Part shown: positions 50,231-58,486 of the stretch, in pieces
Layout: each line of letters begins with the position of its first letter
Numbering within the stretch: position 1 is the stretch's first letter
NCBI RefSeq assembly: GCF_037104765.1
Contig: NZ_JBAWSY010000003.1
Location: 307,907-371,906, forward strand
DNA: 64,000 bases
Origin: Psychrobacillus mangrovi
GTDB lineage: Bacteria > Bacillota > Bacilli > Bacillales_A > Planococcaceae
Reading direction: 5' to 3'
Made by a program: the position numbers and the translations under genes
Notes under the pieces: generated by a model
Told to the model about the DNA's origin: nothing
What the model saw: the letters and a program-made list of their open reading frames with translations, nothing else
Databases searched by the model: none

Positions 50231-50264
50231 AAACCGATTCACATTTGTGAAAAGGTTTTTTTGT
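50231..50264 (+). terminator. Weak terminator after yqfL
   Basis: AAAACC/GGTTTT outer pair and CAC/GTG inner pair with an internal loop, then seven T. Confidence 0.55.
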
Positions 50265-50441
50265 ATTGTCTATCGAATAAAGTAATAGATTAAAATGAAT
50301 AATTGTTTTATAATTGTTATTTGTGGAAAAAAGAAATTTATTCTCTATGAAACTTTTTTTATGAATTATTTTGTCGATTCTTGCAGGAATTTTATTGATT
50401 CTCTCGAATTAAGTTAAATAGCAAGTAAAGATGGTGAAGTA

Positions 50442-52274
50442 ATGACAAATCGTATAGAAGAAGAGATTATCGAACAAGTTAGAACTAGCAATGATATCGT
50501 CGATGTAGTAAGCGAATATGTTCAGCTTACGAAAAGAGGGAGAAACTATTTTGGGTTATGTCCTTTCCATGGCGAACAAACACCATCTTTTTCTGTGACA
50601 CAGGAAAAACAAATATTTCACTGTTTTGGATGTGGTGCAGGCGGTAATGTTATTACCTTTGTAATGGATATCGAAAATCTATCGTTCCAAGATGCAGTAA
50701 GTAAACTTGGAAGTAGAATTGGATTAACGATAGAAGAAAGTTCCTCCGATAGTTCAGAAGCAAAAGCCCCAGTCTCAAAAGAAGTAACAATTATGAAAAA
50801 AGCACATGAATTTGCAAGTGATTATTTTCATCATTTATTGCTTCATACAGTGGAAGGGGAAGATGCATTAAATTACCTAGAGGAAAGAGGGTTTTCAAAA
50901 GAAATCATTGAAAAGTACAAAATTGGCTGGTCTCTTACAAGTTGGGACGCCCTTACTTCGCTTTTAGAACGAAAAGGTATGGATTTACAAGAAATTGAGA
51001 AAACTGGGCTCATTATCAGAAAAGAAAATGAACTTAAGTATTTTGATCGTTTTCGAGGAAGAATTATGTTTCCAGTTTTTGATGAAGGTGGAAATGTTAT
51101 TGCTTTCTCAGGAAGAATTCTTCATAAATCAGAAAATGAAGCAAAATATTTAAATAGTCCTGAGTCTCCCATCTTTCAAAAAAGCCAAGTACTTTATAAT
51201 TTAGATAAAGCCCGACTAGATATAAGAAAGCAGCGTAATGTTATTGTCTTTGAAGGATTTTTAGATGTTATAGCTGCATCAAAAGCGGGTATAACTAATG
51301 GTGTTGCAACTATGGGGACTGCTTTGACGTCCCAACATATATTAAAGCTAAACAGACTAACATCCAATGTGACGCTTTGTTATGACGGCGACAAAGCTGG
51401 TATGGAGGCAGCTAAAAGGGCAGCATCTGCTTTACAGTCTCAAAATATACAAACGGAAGTCGCAATAATTCCGGATGCTATGGATCCAGATGATTATATA
51501 AAAAACTATGGTGAAGAAGCATTCAGAACCAAAATTATAGAAAAACCGCATTCCTATTTATCTTTTATGATGATTGTTTCTAAAAGAGACAAGAATTTTA
51601 ATAATGAAAATGATACTTTGCAGTATATCCAAGAAATTTTGGAAATACTGAGTGAAAGAAATTCTTCTGTAGAACGCGATTTATATATTCGACAACTTTC
51701 GCAAGAAACGAATGTTTCGGAGGAAGCAATCTATCAACACCTTAGAAAACTTCAAGGTAATAAAGCTAAGCAATCTAAAAATCAACGACCTGAAACTCTT
51801 CAAGTTAATCCAGAGATGAAGAAAAAGAAAAAAACCTTATCAGCGGATGAACGTGCGGAAAGAATTTTACTTTCTCATATGCTTCATAATTCCCAAGTTA
51901 TTGATATTGCTCGAAATATTAATGGAGAACAATGTTTTATACGCGACGTATATGAAGCTGCTTATGTAAGGTTAACTGGATTTTATGAAGATTATCCGGA
52001 AGGAGATTTTCAACGCTTTTTAGAAGTTATTAATGATGCAGAAATTAGAAATATAGTTATGGAAGCAGCGCTCTCAGAACGTGATCCAGATCATGAACAA
52101 GAGGAAGTCATGGACTGTTTGCGCCATATTAGAAAATACCGGGTAGAGCAGCAAATAGAACAAAAGCTACATGAAGCAAAAGAAGCAGAGAAAATGACGG
52201 ATATTGTTAAGGCTCTACAACTTGCTCAGGAAGCTATTCAATTAAAAAAATCATTAGCGGCTTTTGAGAAATAA
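50442..52274 (+). CDS. dnaG: DNA primase
   Basis: Makes RNA primers for DNA replication. It has the CHC2 zinc finger (CPFHGEQTPSFSV, HCFGCGAGGNV; about residues 40-65), the DnaG catalytic core, the TOPRIM domain (NVIVFEGFLDVIAASKAGI, YDGDKAGMEAAKRA) and a C-terminal helicase-binding region. At 610 aa it has the Bacillus length. It begins the dnaG-sigA macromolecular synthesis operon; the ribosome-binding site is GATGGTG-like and weak. Confidence 0.97.
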   Translation: MTNRIEEEIIEQVRTSNDIVDVVSEYVQLTKRGRNYFGLCPFHGEQTPSFSVTQEKQIFHCFGCGAGGNVITFVMDIENLSFQDAVSKLGSRIGLTIEESSSDSSEAKAPVSKEVTIMKKAHEFASDYFHHLLLHTVEGEDALNYLEERGFSKEIIEKYKIGWSLTSWDALTSLLERKGMDLQEIEKTGLIIRKENELKYFDRFRGRIMFPVFDEGGNVIAFSGRILHKSENEAKYLNSPESPIFQKSQVLYNLDKARLDIRKQRNVIVFEGFLDVIAASKAGITNGVATMGTALTSQHILKLNRLTSNVTLCYDGDKAGMEAAKRAASALQSQNIQTEVAIIPDAMDPDDYIKNYGEEAFRTKIIEKPHSYLSFMMIVSKRDKNFNNENDTLQYIQEILEILSERNSSVERDLYIRQLSQETNVSEEAIYQHLRKLQGNKAKQSKNQRPETLQVNPEMKKKKKTLSADERAERILLSHMLHNSQVIDIARNINGEQCFIRDVYEAAYVRLTGFYEDYPEGDFQRFLEVINDAEIRNIVMEAALSERDPDHEQEEVMDCLRHIRKYRVEQQIEQKLHEAKEAEKMTDIVKALQLAQEAIQLKKSLAAFEK

Positions 52275-52299
52275 ACCGGTAGTAAAAGGAGGAATTCTT

Positions 52300-53427
52300 A
52301 TGGCGGACAAGTCCGAACGTACAAAAGAAACTGAAATTGAAATTACATTAGAAGAAGCAAAAAAACAATTGATTGAATTAGGTAAAAAAAATGGTGAATT
52401 AACATACCATGATATCGCTGAGAAATTAGCTCATTTTGAATTGGAGTCCGATCAAATTGAGGAATTTATAGATCATTTGGAAGGAAAGGAAATTGAGCTT
52501 AGTCGTAAAGACGGCGATGAAGAAGATTTAGATCGTTTAATGAAAGGGAAAGAAGAAGAGACTTTCGACTTAAACGATTTAAGTGTTCCACCTGGTGTTA
52601 AAATTAACGATCCTGTACGTATGTATCTGAAAGAAATCGGACGTGTGGATCTATTAAAAGCATCAGAGGAAATAGCACTTGCTGAACGCATTGAACAAGG
52701 TGACGAGGAAGCTAGAAAACGTCTAGCGGAAGCTAACCTTCGACTGGTAGTAAGTATTGCTAAGCGTTATGTTGGGCGTGGAATGCTGTTCTTAGATTTA
52801 ATCCAAGAAGGAAATATGGGTCTAATAAAAGCGGTAGAAAAATTTGACCACAGAAAAGGATTCAAATTCAGTACTTATGCTACTTGGTGGATAAGACAAG
52901 CAATTACACGTGCAATCGCAGACCAAGCAAGAACTATTCGTATTCCAGTGCATATGGTGGAAACGATTAATAAATTAATACGTGTACAACGTCAATTATT
53001 GCAAGATTTAGGGCGTGAACCATCACCAGAAGAAATAGGAGAAGAAATGGATTTACCTCCTGAAAAAGTTCGAGAAATATTAAAAATTGCTCAAGAGCCG
53101 GTTTCATTAGAAACTCCAATTGGGGAAGAAGATGATTCACATTTAGGTGATTTTATTGAGGATGCAGATGCGCAATCTCCTTCGGATCACGCAGCTTATG
53201 AATTATTAAAAGAGCAATTAGAAGACGTATTAGATACGTTGACAGATAGAGAAGAAAACGTTCTACGTTTACGTTTCGGACTAGATGATGGACGTACGAG
53301 AACACTGGAAGAAGTAGGTAAAGTATTCGGTGTAACAAGAGAGCGTATTCGTCAAATTGAAGCGAAAGCATTACGTAAACTTCGCCATCCATCAAGAAGT
53401 AAGCGCCTAAAAGATTTCTTAGAATAA
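52300..53427 (+). CDS. sigA: RNA polymerase principal sigma factor SigA (RpoD)
   Basis: The housekeeping sigma factor, 375 aa. Region 1.1-like N-terminus, region 1.2 DPVRMYLKEIGRVDLL, region 2 NLRLVVSIAKRYVGRGMLFLDLIQEG (in part) with FSTYATWWIRQAITRAIADQ for -10 recognition, region 3, and region 4 RLRFGLDDGRTRTLEEVGKVFGVTRERIRQIEAKAL (in part) for -35 recognition. The ATG eight bases after AAAGGAGG is the start; the frame open to 52264 overlaps dnaG. Confidence 0.98.
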   Translation: MADKSERTKETEIEITLEEAKKQLIELGKKNGELTYHDIAEKLAHFELESDQIEEFIDHLEGKEIELSRKDGDEEDLDRLMKGKEEETFDLNDLSVPPGVKINDPVRMYLKEIGRVDLLKASEEIALAERIEQGDEEARKRLAEANLRLVVSIAKRYVGRGMLFLDLIQEGNMGLIKAVEKFDHRKGFKFSTYATWWIRQAITRAIADQARTIRIPVHMVETINKLIRVQRQLLQDLGREPSPEEIGEEMDLPPEKVREILKIAQEPVSLETPIGEEDDSHLGDFIEDADAQSPSDHAAYELLKEQLEDVLDTLTDREENVLRLRFGLDDGRTRTLEEVGKVFGVTRERIRQIEAKALRKLRHPSRSKRLKDFLE

Positions 53428-53430
53428 TTT

Positions 53431-53463
53431 AAAGACATCCTGTTTTATAGGATGTCTTTTTTT
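53431..53463 (+). terminator. Rho-independent terminator after sigA
   Basis: AAAGACATCCT and AGGATGTCTTT form a perfect 11-bp stem with a seven-base loop, followed by T. Confidence 0.9.
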
Positions 53464-53518
53464 CTTCGCCTAGTAAATGCTATAATGGATACAATTGCAT
53501 GTGAAATGAGGGCGAATA

Positions 53519-54082
53519 ATGTCACTTCAACGTAAGCAAATAATACTAAATGAAATAGCTTTTTGGAAACAAAACAAACTTCTCCCTGAACATTATTGCG
53601 ATTTTCTAACTGCACTATATGCTCAAGGGGAAAATGCTGTAGTGGAGGAGAAGGAAAAATCATCTAAAGCAGTACTTTCCAAAGAAAAGGGTAAGATAAG
53701 AATGGCTTATCTCATTTTAGGGATAATTACTTCTATTCTAATAGGATCTTTAATATTTATGACCTCATTAGCTTTTATTCCTATTATTCTAGCAGGTGTC
53801 GTTATTGTCTCTTTTTTATACATAGCTTTTAAGTTAGCAAAAAATAAATCTGTTATAACACCGATATTAATGGTATGTTCAGCTCTTTTATTGTTAGGTG
53901 CCTCATTTAAAATATGGGATGTCTATTTTGTTGATTATCCTTATGTGTTAATAGGGTTAATCATTGGAAATTGTTTAATATGGTTATTTTCTGGCTTACT
54001 TCTTAAATTGGTTTATTTCAGTATCTCAGGAATAATAGGAATCGTATTTATTCTATTTTACATATTTAAATCTTATTATTAA
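53519..54082 (+). CDS. Integral membrane protein, 187 aa, unknown function
   Basis: The N-terminal part (about residues 1-58) is soluble and charged, with RKQIILNEIAFWKQNKLLPE; about five membrane helices follow (roughly residues 60-185), ending in IFKSYY. I do not recognise a named family, though the N-terminus resembles that of DUF2157-like membrane proteins. It has its own terminator after it and lies alone after sigA, where B. subtilis has cccA. The ATG follows GAGGGCGAATA. Confidence 0.7.
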   Translation: MSLQRKQIILNEIAFWKQNKLLPEHYCDFLTALYAQGENAVVEEKEKSSKAVLSKEKGKIRMAYLILGIITSILIGSLIFMTSLAFIPIILAGVVIVSFLYIAFKLAKNKSVITPILMVCSALLLLGASFKIWDVYFVDYPYVLIGLIIGNCLIWLFSGLLLKLVYFSISGIIGIVFILFYIFKSYY

Positions 54083-54090
54083 TATAGTTA

Positions 54091-54127
54091 AAAATGCCAA
54101 CTAATCAAAAACTAGTTGGCATTTTTT
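54091..54127 (+). terminator. Rho-independent terminator after the membrane protein gene
   Basis: AAAATGCCAACTA and TAGTTGGCATTTT, a perfect 13-bp stem, then TTG and T-rich sequence. Confidence 0.9.
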
Positions 54128-54150
54128 GTTTTTAAGGGAGTGTAACGAGG

Positions 54151-54236
54151 GAAGCCATACCGGCGGAAAGCGTCTGCCTGGAACGAAAATCAACGGGACC
54201 CAGATAAAAAGCGACTATGTATACGAAATGTAGTTC
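54151..54236 (+). repeat. Intergenic repeat, family R3, copy 2
   Basis: 86 bp matching 4515-4599 block by block (GAAGCCATACCGGCGGAAAG, GTCTGCCTGGAACG, CCCAGA, AAGCGA-TATG, ACGAAATGTAGTTC). It is the boundary between the conserved core and the inserted KDG operon. Confidence 0.75.
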
Positions 54237-54337
54237 ACATGCTTGCTTTGAAGAGTTTTTCAGTTCCCTCAGTCGAACAGAGTCTAAATTTATAAAATTC
54301 TTTATAATCAATGTGACATACTATTCTGAAATTAACC

Positions 54338-54367
54338 TTGATATTGAAAGCCCTTTCAATATATAAT
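54338..54367 (+). promoter_or_regulatory. Sigma-A promoter of the KDG operon
   Basis: TTGATA, 18 bases, TATAAT. The spacer is occupied by a cre-like site and a palindromic operator follows about 20 bases downstream. Confidence 0.7.
54345..54358 (+). promoter_or_regulatory. cre site (CcpA) in the KDG promoter
   Basis: TGAAAGCCCTTTCA fits the cre consensus TGWAARCGYTWNCW at 13 of 14 positions. It lies between -35 and -10, so bound CcpA would block the promoter when preferred sugars are present. Confidence 0.65.
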
Positions 54368-54385
54368 AAATATAAATCGATTTAC

Positions 54386-54397
54386 TAAACCGGTTTA
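54386..54397 (+). promoter_or_regulatory. LacI-family operator-like palindrome
   Basis: TAAACCGGTTTA, a perfect 12-bp palindrome with the central CG typical of LacI/KdgR-type operators, just downstream of the predicted transcription start. Confidence 0.6.
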
Positions 54398-54454
54398 TAA
54401 AAATGAATGGATACAAACTATATAAATCTATTAATTAAAAAGGAGTTGATAGTC

Positions 54455-55411
54455 TTGCCTTCAAATTATGGTGTATTAACGCTAGGCGACGCGTTGATTA
54501 CGTTTAATCCGTCCAATACCGGACCCTTAAGAAATGTTCAGACATTTGCTAGAAAAGTAGGGGGAGCTGAATTAAACTTTGCAATCGGATGTGCTCGTCT
54601 TGGATTAAATACTAAGTGGATAAGTCGCTTAGGTGGAGATGAATTTGGAAAAGTTATTTATAATTTTGCTCGTGGTGAGGGCATAGATGTATCACATGTA
54701 AAATTAGTTGACGGATACCCTACATCATTAAATTTTAAAGAAATTAGAGAAGATGGGTCTGGAAAAACTTTTTATTACCGATATCAATCGCCTATTCTTA
54801 CCATGGAGCCAACTGATATTACACTGAAAATGTTGGAAGGAATAGATTTAATTCATATAACAGGTGTTTTTCTAGCAATTGATCCTAAAAACCTAGTTAT
54901 AACGAAACAATTGTTGAAACTAGCCAAACAAAAGGATATCCCTGTGTCATTTGATCCGAACATACGATTAAAGTTATGGTCGATAGAACAAGCAATATCT
55001 ACTTACAAGGAGATTTTCCCATATGTTGATATTTTACTAACGGGTTTAGATGAAATAGATATGATTATCGGAAATTCTACTGAACAATCACTAGTTGAAT
55101 TCGCAAAAAGTTATGCTATTTCACAATTAGTCGTAAAAGATGGTGGAAACGGATCCAAAGTATACACAAATGACACATGGTATGCAAAAGAAGCATTTTC
55201 GGTCAATCCAATTGATACAGTTGGAGCGGGTGACGGTTTTGATGCAGGTTATATATACTCACATCTTCATGGCTACAAACCGCTTGAAAGATTAGAATTT
55301 GCAAATGGTGTAGGTGCACTTGTTACTACCGTTTCTGGAGACAATGAAGGACTTCCTGAACTAGATGAAGTACTTGCTTTTATACGTAATGAAAAAGTAA
55401 TTGAAAGATAG
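54455..55411 (+). CDS. kdgK: 2-dehydro-3-deoxygluconate (KDG) kinase
   Basis: A PfkB-family sugar kinase (318 aa) that phosphorylates KDG to KDPG. It shows the N-terminal GG motif (RKVGGAELNFAIGCARLG), FDPNIRLKLW, and the PfkB signature DTVGAGDGFDAGY with the catalytic Asp. The start is a TTG nine bases after AAAGGAG; the ATG at 54407 has no ribosome-binding site. First gene of kdgK-kdgA-uxuA-uxuB. Confidence 0.92.
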   Translation: MPSNYGVLTLGDALITFNPSNTGPLRNVQTFARKVGGAELNFAIGCARLGLNTKWISRLGGDEFGKVIYNFARGEGIDVSHVKLVDGYPTSLNFKEIREDGSGKTFYYRYQSPILTMEPTDITLKMLEGIDLIHITGVFLAIDPKNLVITKQLLKLAKQKDIPVSFDPNIRLKLWSIEQAISTYKEIFPYVDILLTGLDEIDMIIGNSTEQSLVEFAKSYAISQLVVKDGGNGSKVYTNDTWYAKEAFSVNPIDTVGAGDGFDAGYIYSHLHGYKPLERLEFANGVGALVTTVSGDNEGLPELDEVLAFIRNEKVIER

Positions 55412-55423
55412 GGAGGAAATTTC

Positions 55424-56047
55424 ATGATGACAAAACATTCTGTTTTAAGCCAAATAACGGAATCAAAAGTCGTTGCAGTTATTCGAGGGAATAACGCAGA
55501 AGAAGCAATTCAATTAACAAAGGCTGCAGTAGAAGGTGGCATTCGTATTATTGAATTAACTTATACAACACCACGTGTACAAAAGGCATTTGAAGAACTT
55601 CAAGAAATTGATGCTCTTTTAGGAGCAGGTACTGTTCTTGATGCTGAAACTGCTCGTCATGCAATTCTTTTTGGTGCTAAATTTGTCGTTAGTCCTCATT
55701 TTAGCGAGGAGGTTGCAAAAGTTTGTAATAGATATGGTATTCCCTATTTACCAGGGTGTATGACAATCCGAGAAATGGTAAAGGCATTAGAATCCGGTTG
55801 CGATATTTTAAAATTGTTCCCGGCAAATAATTTTGATCCTACCTTTATTAAATCTGTAAAGGGTCCTTTACCACATGTCCAGATTATGCCCACAGGTGGG
55901 ATTAACGCTAGCAACATGCAAGACTGGTTAGAAGCTGGCGCAGTGGCTGTTGGGGTTGGAAGCGATTTAAACAAAGCTTATACAGCTGGCGGTTATGAGG
56001 CAGTTGTAGAAGCTAGTAAAAAATATATAACAGCAAGTACTAAGTAA
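55424..56047 (+). CDS. kdgA: KDPG aldolase (bifunctional KHG/KDPG aldolase)
   Basis: Splits 2-keto-3-deoxy-6-phosphogluconate to pyruvate and glyceraldehyde-3-phosphate. The Schiff-base Lys is in DILKLFPANNF and the catalytic Glu in IRIIELTYTT; the GTVLD and PTGGI motifs are present. At 207 aa it has normal length. It follows kdgK after 12 bases with AGGGAGGAA before the ATG. Confidence 0.95.
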   Translation: MMTKHSVLSQITESKVVAVIRGNNAEEAIQLTKAAVEGGIRIIELTYTTPRVQKAFEELQEIDALLGAGTVLDAETARHAILFGAKFVVSPHFSEEVAKVCNRYGIPYLPGCMTIREMVKALESGCDILKLFPANNFDPTFIKSVKGPLPHVQIMPTGGINASNMQDWLEAGAVAVGVGSDLNKAYTAGGYEAVVEASKKYITASTK

Positions 56048-56063
56048 AAGGAGAGTTTACACT

Positions 56064-57137
56064 ATGAATATGACGTTTCGTTGGTATGGTAGAGGTAATG
56101 ATACTGTAACACTTGAACACATTAAACAAATTCCAGGTGTTAAGGGAATTGTGTGGGCACTCCACCAAAAACCTGCAGGTAAAGTGTGGGAACAAGAAGA
56201 GATTAAAGAAGAAATAGAATATATACAATCATTCGGTTTCCACGCGGATGTGGTAGAGAGTGTCAATGTTCATGAGTCCATAAAATTAGGGAACGCAGAA
56301 CGCGATCAATATATTGAAAATTATAAGGAATCAATTAGGAATTTAGGGGCATTTGGTGTGAAAGTTATTTGTTATAATTTCATGCCTATATTTGACTGGA
56401 CTAGAACAGAGATGTTTCATCCACTAGAAGACGGTTCGACAGCATTGTTTTTTGACAAAACGAAAGTAGAGAATTTAGATCCACAAGAGCTTGTTAGAAC
56501 TGTAAGTGAATCATCTGATTTAACTTTACCAGGCTGGGAACCTGAAAGAATGGCTCGAATAGCAGAATTATTCGAAGCCTACAAAGAAGTAAATGAGGAG
56601 AAATTATGGAAAAACCTTGCATACTTTTTAAATGAAATACTGCCAGTTGCAGAGGCTGTAGGAATTAAAATGGCTATTCATCCAGATGACCCACCGTATT
56701 CCATTTTTGGTTTACCACGAATTATTACAGGAGAAAATAGTTATGAGAAATTGATTTCTATTTCGGATTCACCATCAAACGGCTTCACAATGTGTACTGG
56801 TTCTATGGGAGCTAGCCCTGAAAATAACATGGTACAGGTTGCAAAAAAATATGCTTCACGCTCTCCTTTCTCTCATATACGTAACGTGAAAATTTATGAA
56901 AATGGAAGCTTTACGGAAACCTCTCACTTTACAAGTGACGGTTCAATAGATATTAAAGGCGTTGTCGAAGAGCTCCATAAACAAAATTACGATGGATATG
57001 TTAGACCAGATCATGGTCGTCATATTTGGGGTGAAGTTTGTCGTCCAGGGTATGGATTGTATGATCGTGCATTAGGCATTATGTATCTACTTGGTTTATG
57101 GGATGCCTATGAGACAAAAAGGGAGTATTTGATATGA
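56064..57137 (+). CDS. uxuA: Mannonate dehydratase
   Basis: Dehydrates D-mannonate to KDG, needing Fe2+ or Mn2+. The 357-aa protein starts with FRWYGRGNDTVTLEHIKQIP and IVWALHQKPAGKVWE and shows metal-site segments KMAIHPDDPP, CTGSMGASPENN and YVRPDHGRHIWGE. The ATG follows AAAAGGAGAG. It overlaps uxuB by four bases. Confidence 0.96.
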   Translation: MNMTFRWYGRGNDTVTLEHIKQIPGVKGIVWALHQKPAGKVWEQEEIKEEIEYIQSFGFHADVVESVNVHESIKLGNAERDQYIENYKESIRNLGAFGVKVICYNFMPIFDWTRTEMFHPLEDGSTALFFDKTKVENLDPQELVRTVSESSDLTLPGWEPERMARIAELFEAYKEVNEEKLWKNLAYFLNEILPVAEAVGIKMAIHPDDPPYSIFGLPRIITGENSYEKLISISDSPSNGFTMCTGSMGASPENNMVQVAKKYASRSPFSHIRNVKIYENGSFTETSHFTSDGSIDIKGVVEELHKQNYDGYVRPDHGRHIWGEVCRPGYGLYDRALGIMYLLGLWDAYETKREYLI

Positions 57138-57970
57138 TACCTATCCATGAAAATTTAAAAGCCCGTGTTGCAGTCATTACGGGAGGGAGCGGTGTGCTGT
57201 GTTCTAAAATGGCACATGAGCTTGCTCGGCAAGGAGTAAATATAGCAATTCTGAATAGAACAGCGGAAAAAGGCGAAATTGTGGCTTCCGATATAGTAAA
57301 AGAAGGTGGCATAGCTATTTCCATAGAAACAGACGTATTAAGTAGGGAATCTCTTGTTCAAGCAAAAGAGAAGATTTTACAACAATTTGGTCGCATAGAC
57401 ATTCTAATTAATGGTGCAGGTGGAAATCATTCTGATGCGATTACAGATACTGAACTATTTGATGAGAATACAAAAGGTAAATCATTTTTTGATTTAGACG
57501 AAAATGGATTTTCAAGTGTATTTTCGTTGAATTTCACGGGTACATTCCTTTCAAGCCAAGTATTTGGAAAAGAATTACTAAAAGCAGAAGCCCCAACGAT
57601 TATTAATATATCATCTATGAGTTCATATGCGCCTTTGACAAAAGTACCAGCTTATAGTGCTGCAAAGGCATCAATAAACAACTTTACGATGTGGATGGCT
57701 GTCCATTTTGCCGAGGCTGGATTAAGAGTTAATTCAATTGCTCCAGGATTTTTCATCACTACTCAAAATAAGAACCTATTACTAGACGAAAGTGGAAACT
57801 ATACTGCTCGATCCCAAAAAATCATGGAAGCTACCCCAATGAAAAAGTTTGGTCAGCCTGAAGAATTACTTGGTGCATTGCTCTTTCTTATAGATGAATC
57901 GTATTCATCGTTTGTTACAGGAACGACATTAGCGGTCGATGGTGGATTCATGGCTTACTCAGGTGTTTAA
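57134..57970 (+). CDS. uxuB: D-mannonate oxidoreductase, SDR type (UxuB/YjmF-like)
   Basis: A 278-aa short-chain dehydrogenase: nucleotide loop TGGSGVLCSKMA, NGAGG, catalytic Ser in INISSMSSYAP, and YSAAK. In the family it reduces D-fructuronate to D-mannonate. Position after uxuA and length equal to B. subtilis UxuB (YjmF) support this. In the nucleotide loop the usual last Gly is Cys, which other UxuB-like SDRs may share; I cannot check. The start overlaps the uxuA stop (ATGA). Confidence 0.88.
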   Translation: MIPIHENLKARVAVITGGSGVLCSKMAHELARQGVNIAILNRTAEKGEIVASDIVKEGGIAISIETDVLSRESLVQAKEKILQQFGRIDILINGAGGNHSDAITDTELFDENTKGKSFFDLDENGFSSVFSLNFTGTFLSSQVFGKELLKAEAPTIINISSMSSYAPLTKVPAYSAAKASINNFTMWMAVHFAEAGLRVNSIAPGFFITTQNKNLLLDESGNYTARSQKIMEATPMKKFGQPEELLGALLFLIDESYSSFVTGTTLAVDGGFMAYSGV

Positions 57971-57976
57971 AAACCT

Positions 57977-58324
57977 ATGAAAAACATTACGATAGCAGAT
58001 GTTGCAAAACAAGCAAAAGTGTCTAAGAGTACTGTTTCTCAATATTTAAATAAGCGATATGAGTATATGAGTGATAGCACACGTAAAAAAATTGAAAAAC
58101 CATAGAAGAGTTAAATTATAGACAACATTGTGGCACGTAGTTTAAAACAAAAATCTACATTTATAATAGGTGTGATTGTGGCAAATATCCTTCACACGTT
58201 TTCCACTCAGATAAACCGTGCAATAGAAAATAATTTTAATCAACATGGCTTTCATATCATTGTCTGTAATGCAGATGATGAACCGGAGGAAGAGAATTCA
58301 AAGACAACTAAATTAAAAGCATAG
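57977..58324 (+). pseudogene. LacI-family regulator of the KDG operon, frameshifted and truncated
   Basis: Starts normally with a LacI helix-turn-helix (KNITIADVAKQAKVSKSTVS, residues 2-21) but hits TAG at 58103 after 42 codons. In shifted frames the expected IEELNYRQH and then VARSLKQKSTFIIGVIVANI can be read, so there are two indels near 58100 and 58130. The sequence ends at TAG 58322 and the rest of the effector domain is absent. It probably once repressed the operon through the palindrome at 54386. Confidence 0.88.
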
Positions 58325-58368
58325 AGGGATGGGACAAAACCTAAAAAATGACATTGTTCACTAATCTG

Positions 58369-58401
58369 CTATTACTATTCTGAAAATTAGGATAGTAATA
58401 G
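58369..58401 (+). terminator. Hairpin between the lacI remnant and the acyl-CoA dehydrogenase gene
   Basis: CTATTACTATTC and GGATAGTAATAG pair over 12 bp (one G-T) and are followed by TAGTTTTGTTATTTT. It likely ends the KDG operon transcript. Confidence 0.7.
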
Positions 58402-58441
58402 TAGTTTTGTTATTTTCACTGTGAATTTATTTTGTTTTTAG

Positions 58442-58466
58442 TATAATAAGAATGTAAGCGTTTTTA
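58442..58466 (+). promoter_or_regulatory. -10 box and cre site upstream of the acyl-CoA dehydrogenase gene
   Basis: TATAAT (58442-58447) is followed by TGTAAGCGTTTTTA (58453-58466), 13 of 14 positions of the cre consensus, at the expected transcription start. This would give glucose repression by CcpA, common for fatty-acid oxidation genes. The -35 is unclear. Confidence 0.6.
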
Positions 58467-58486
58467 TTTACAAAGGGGATGGAAAA

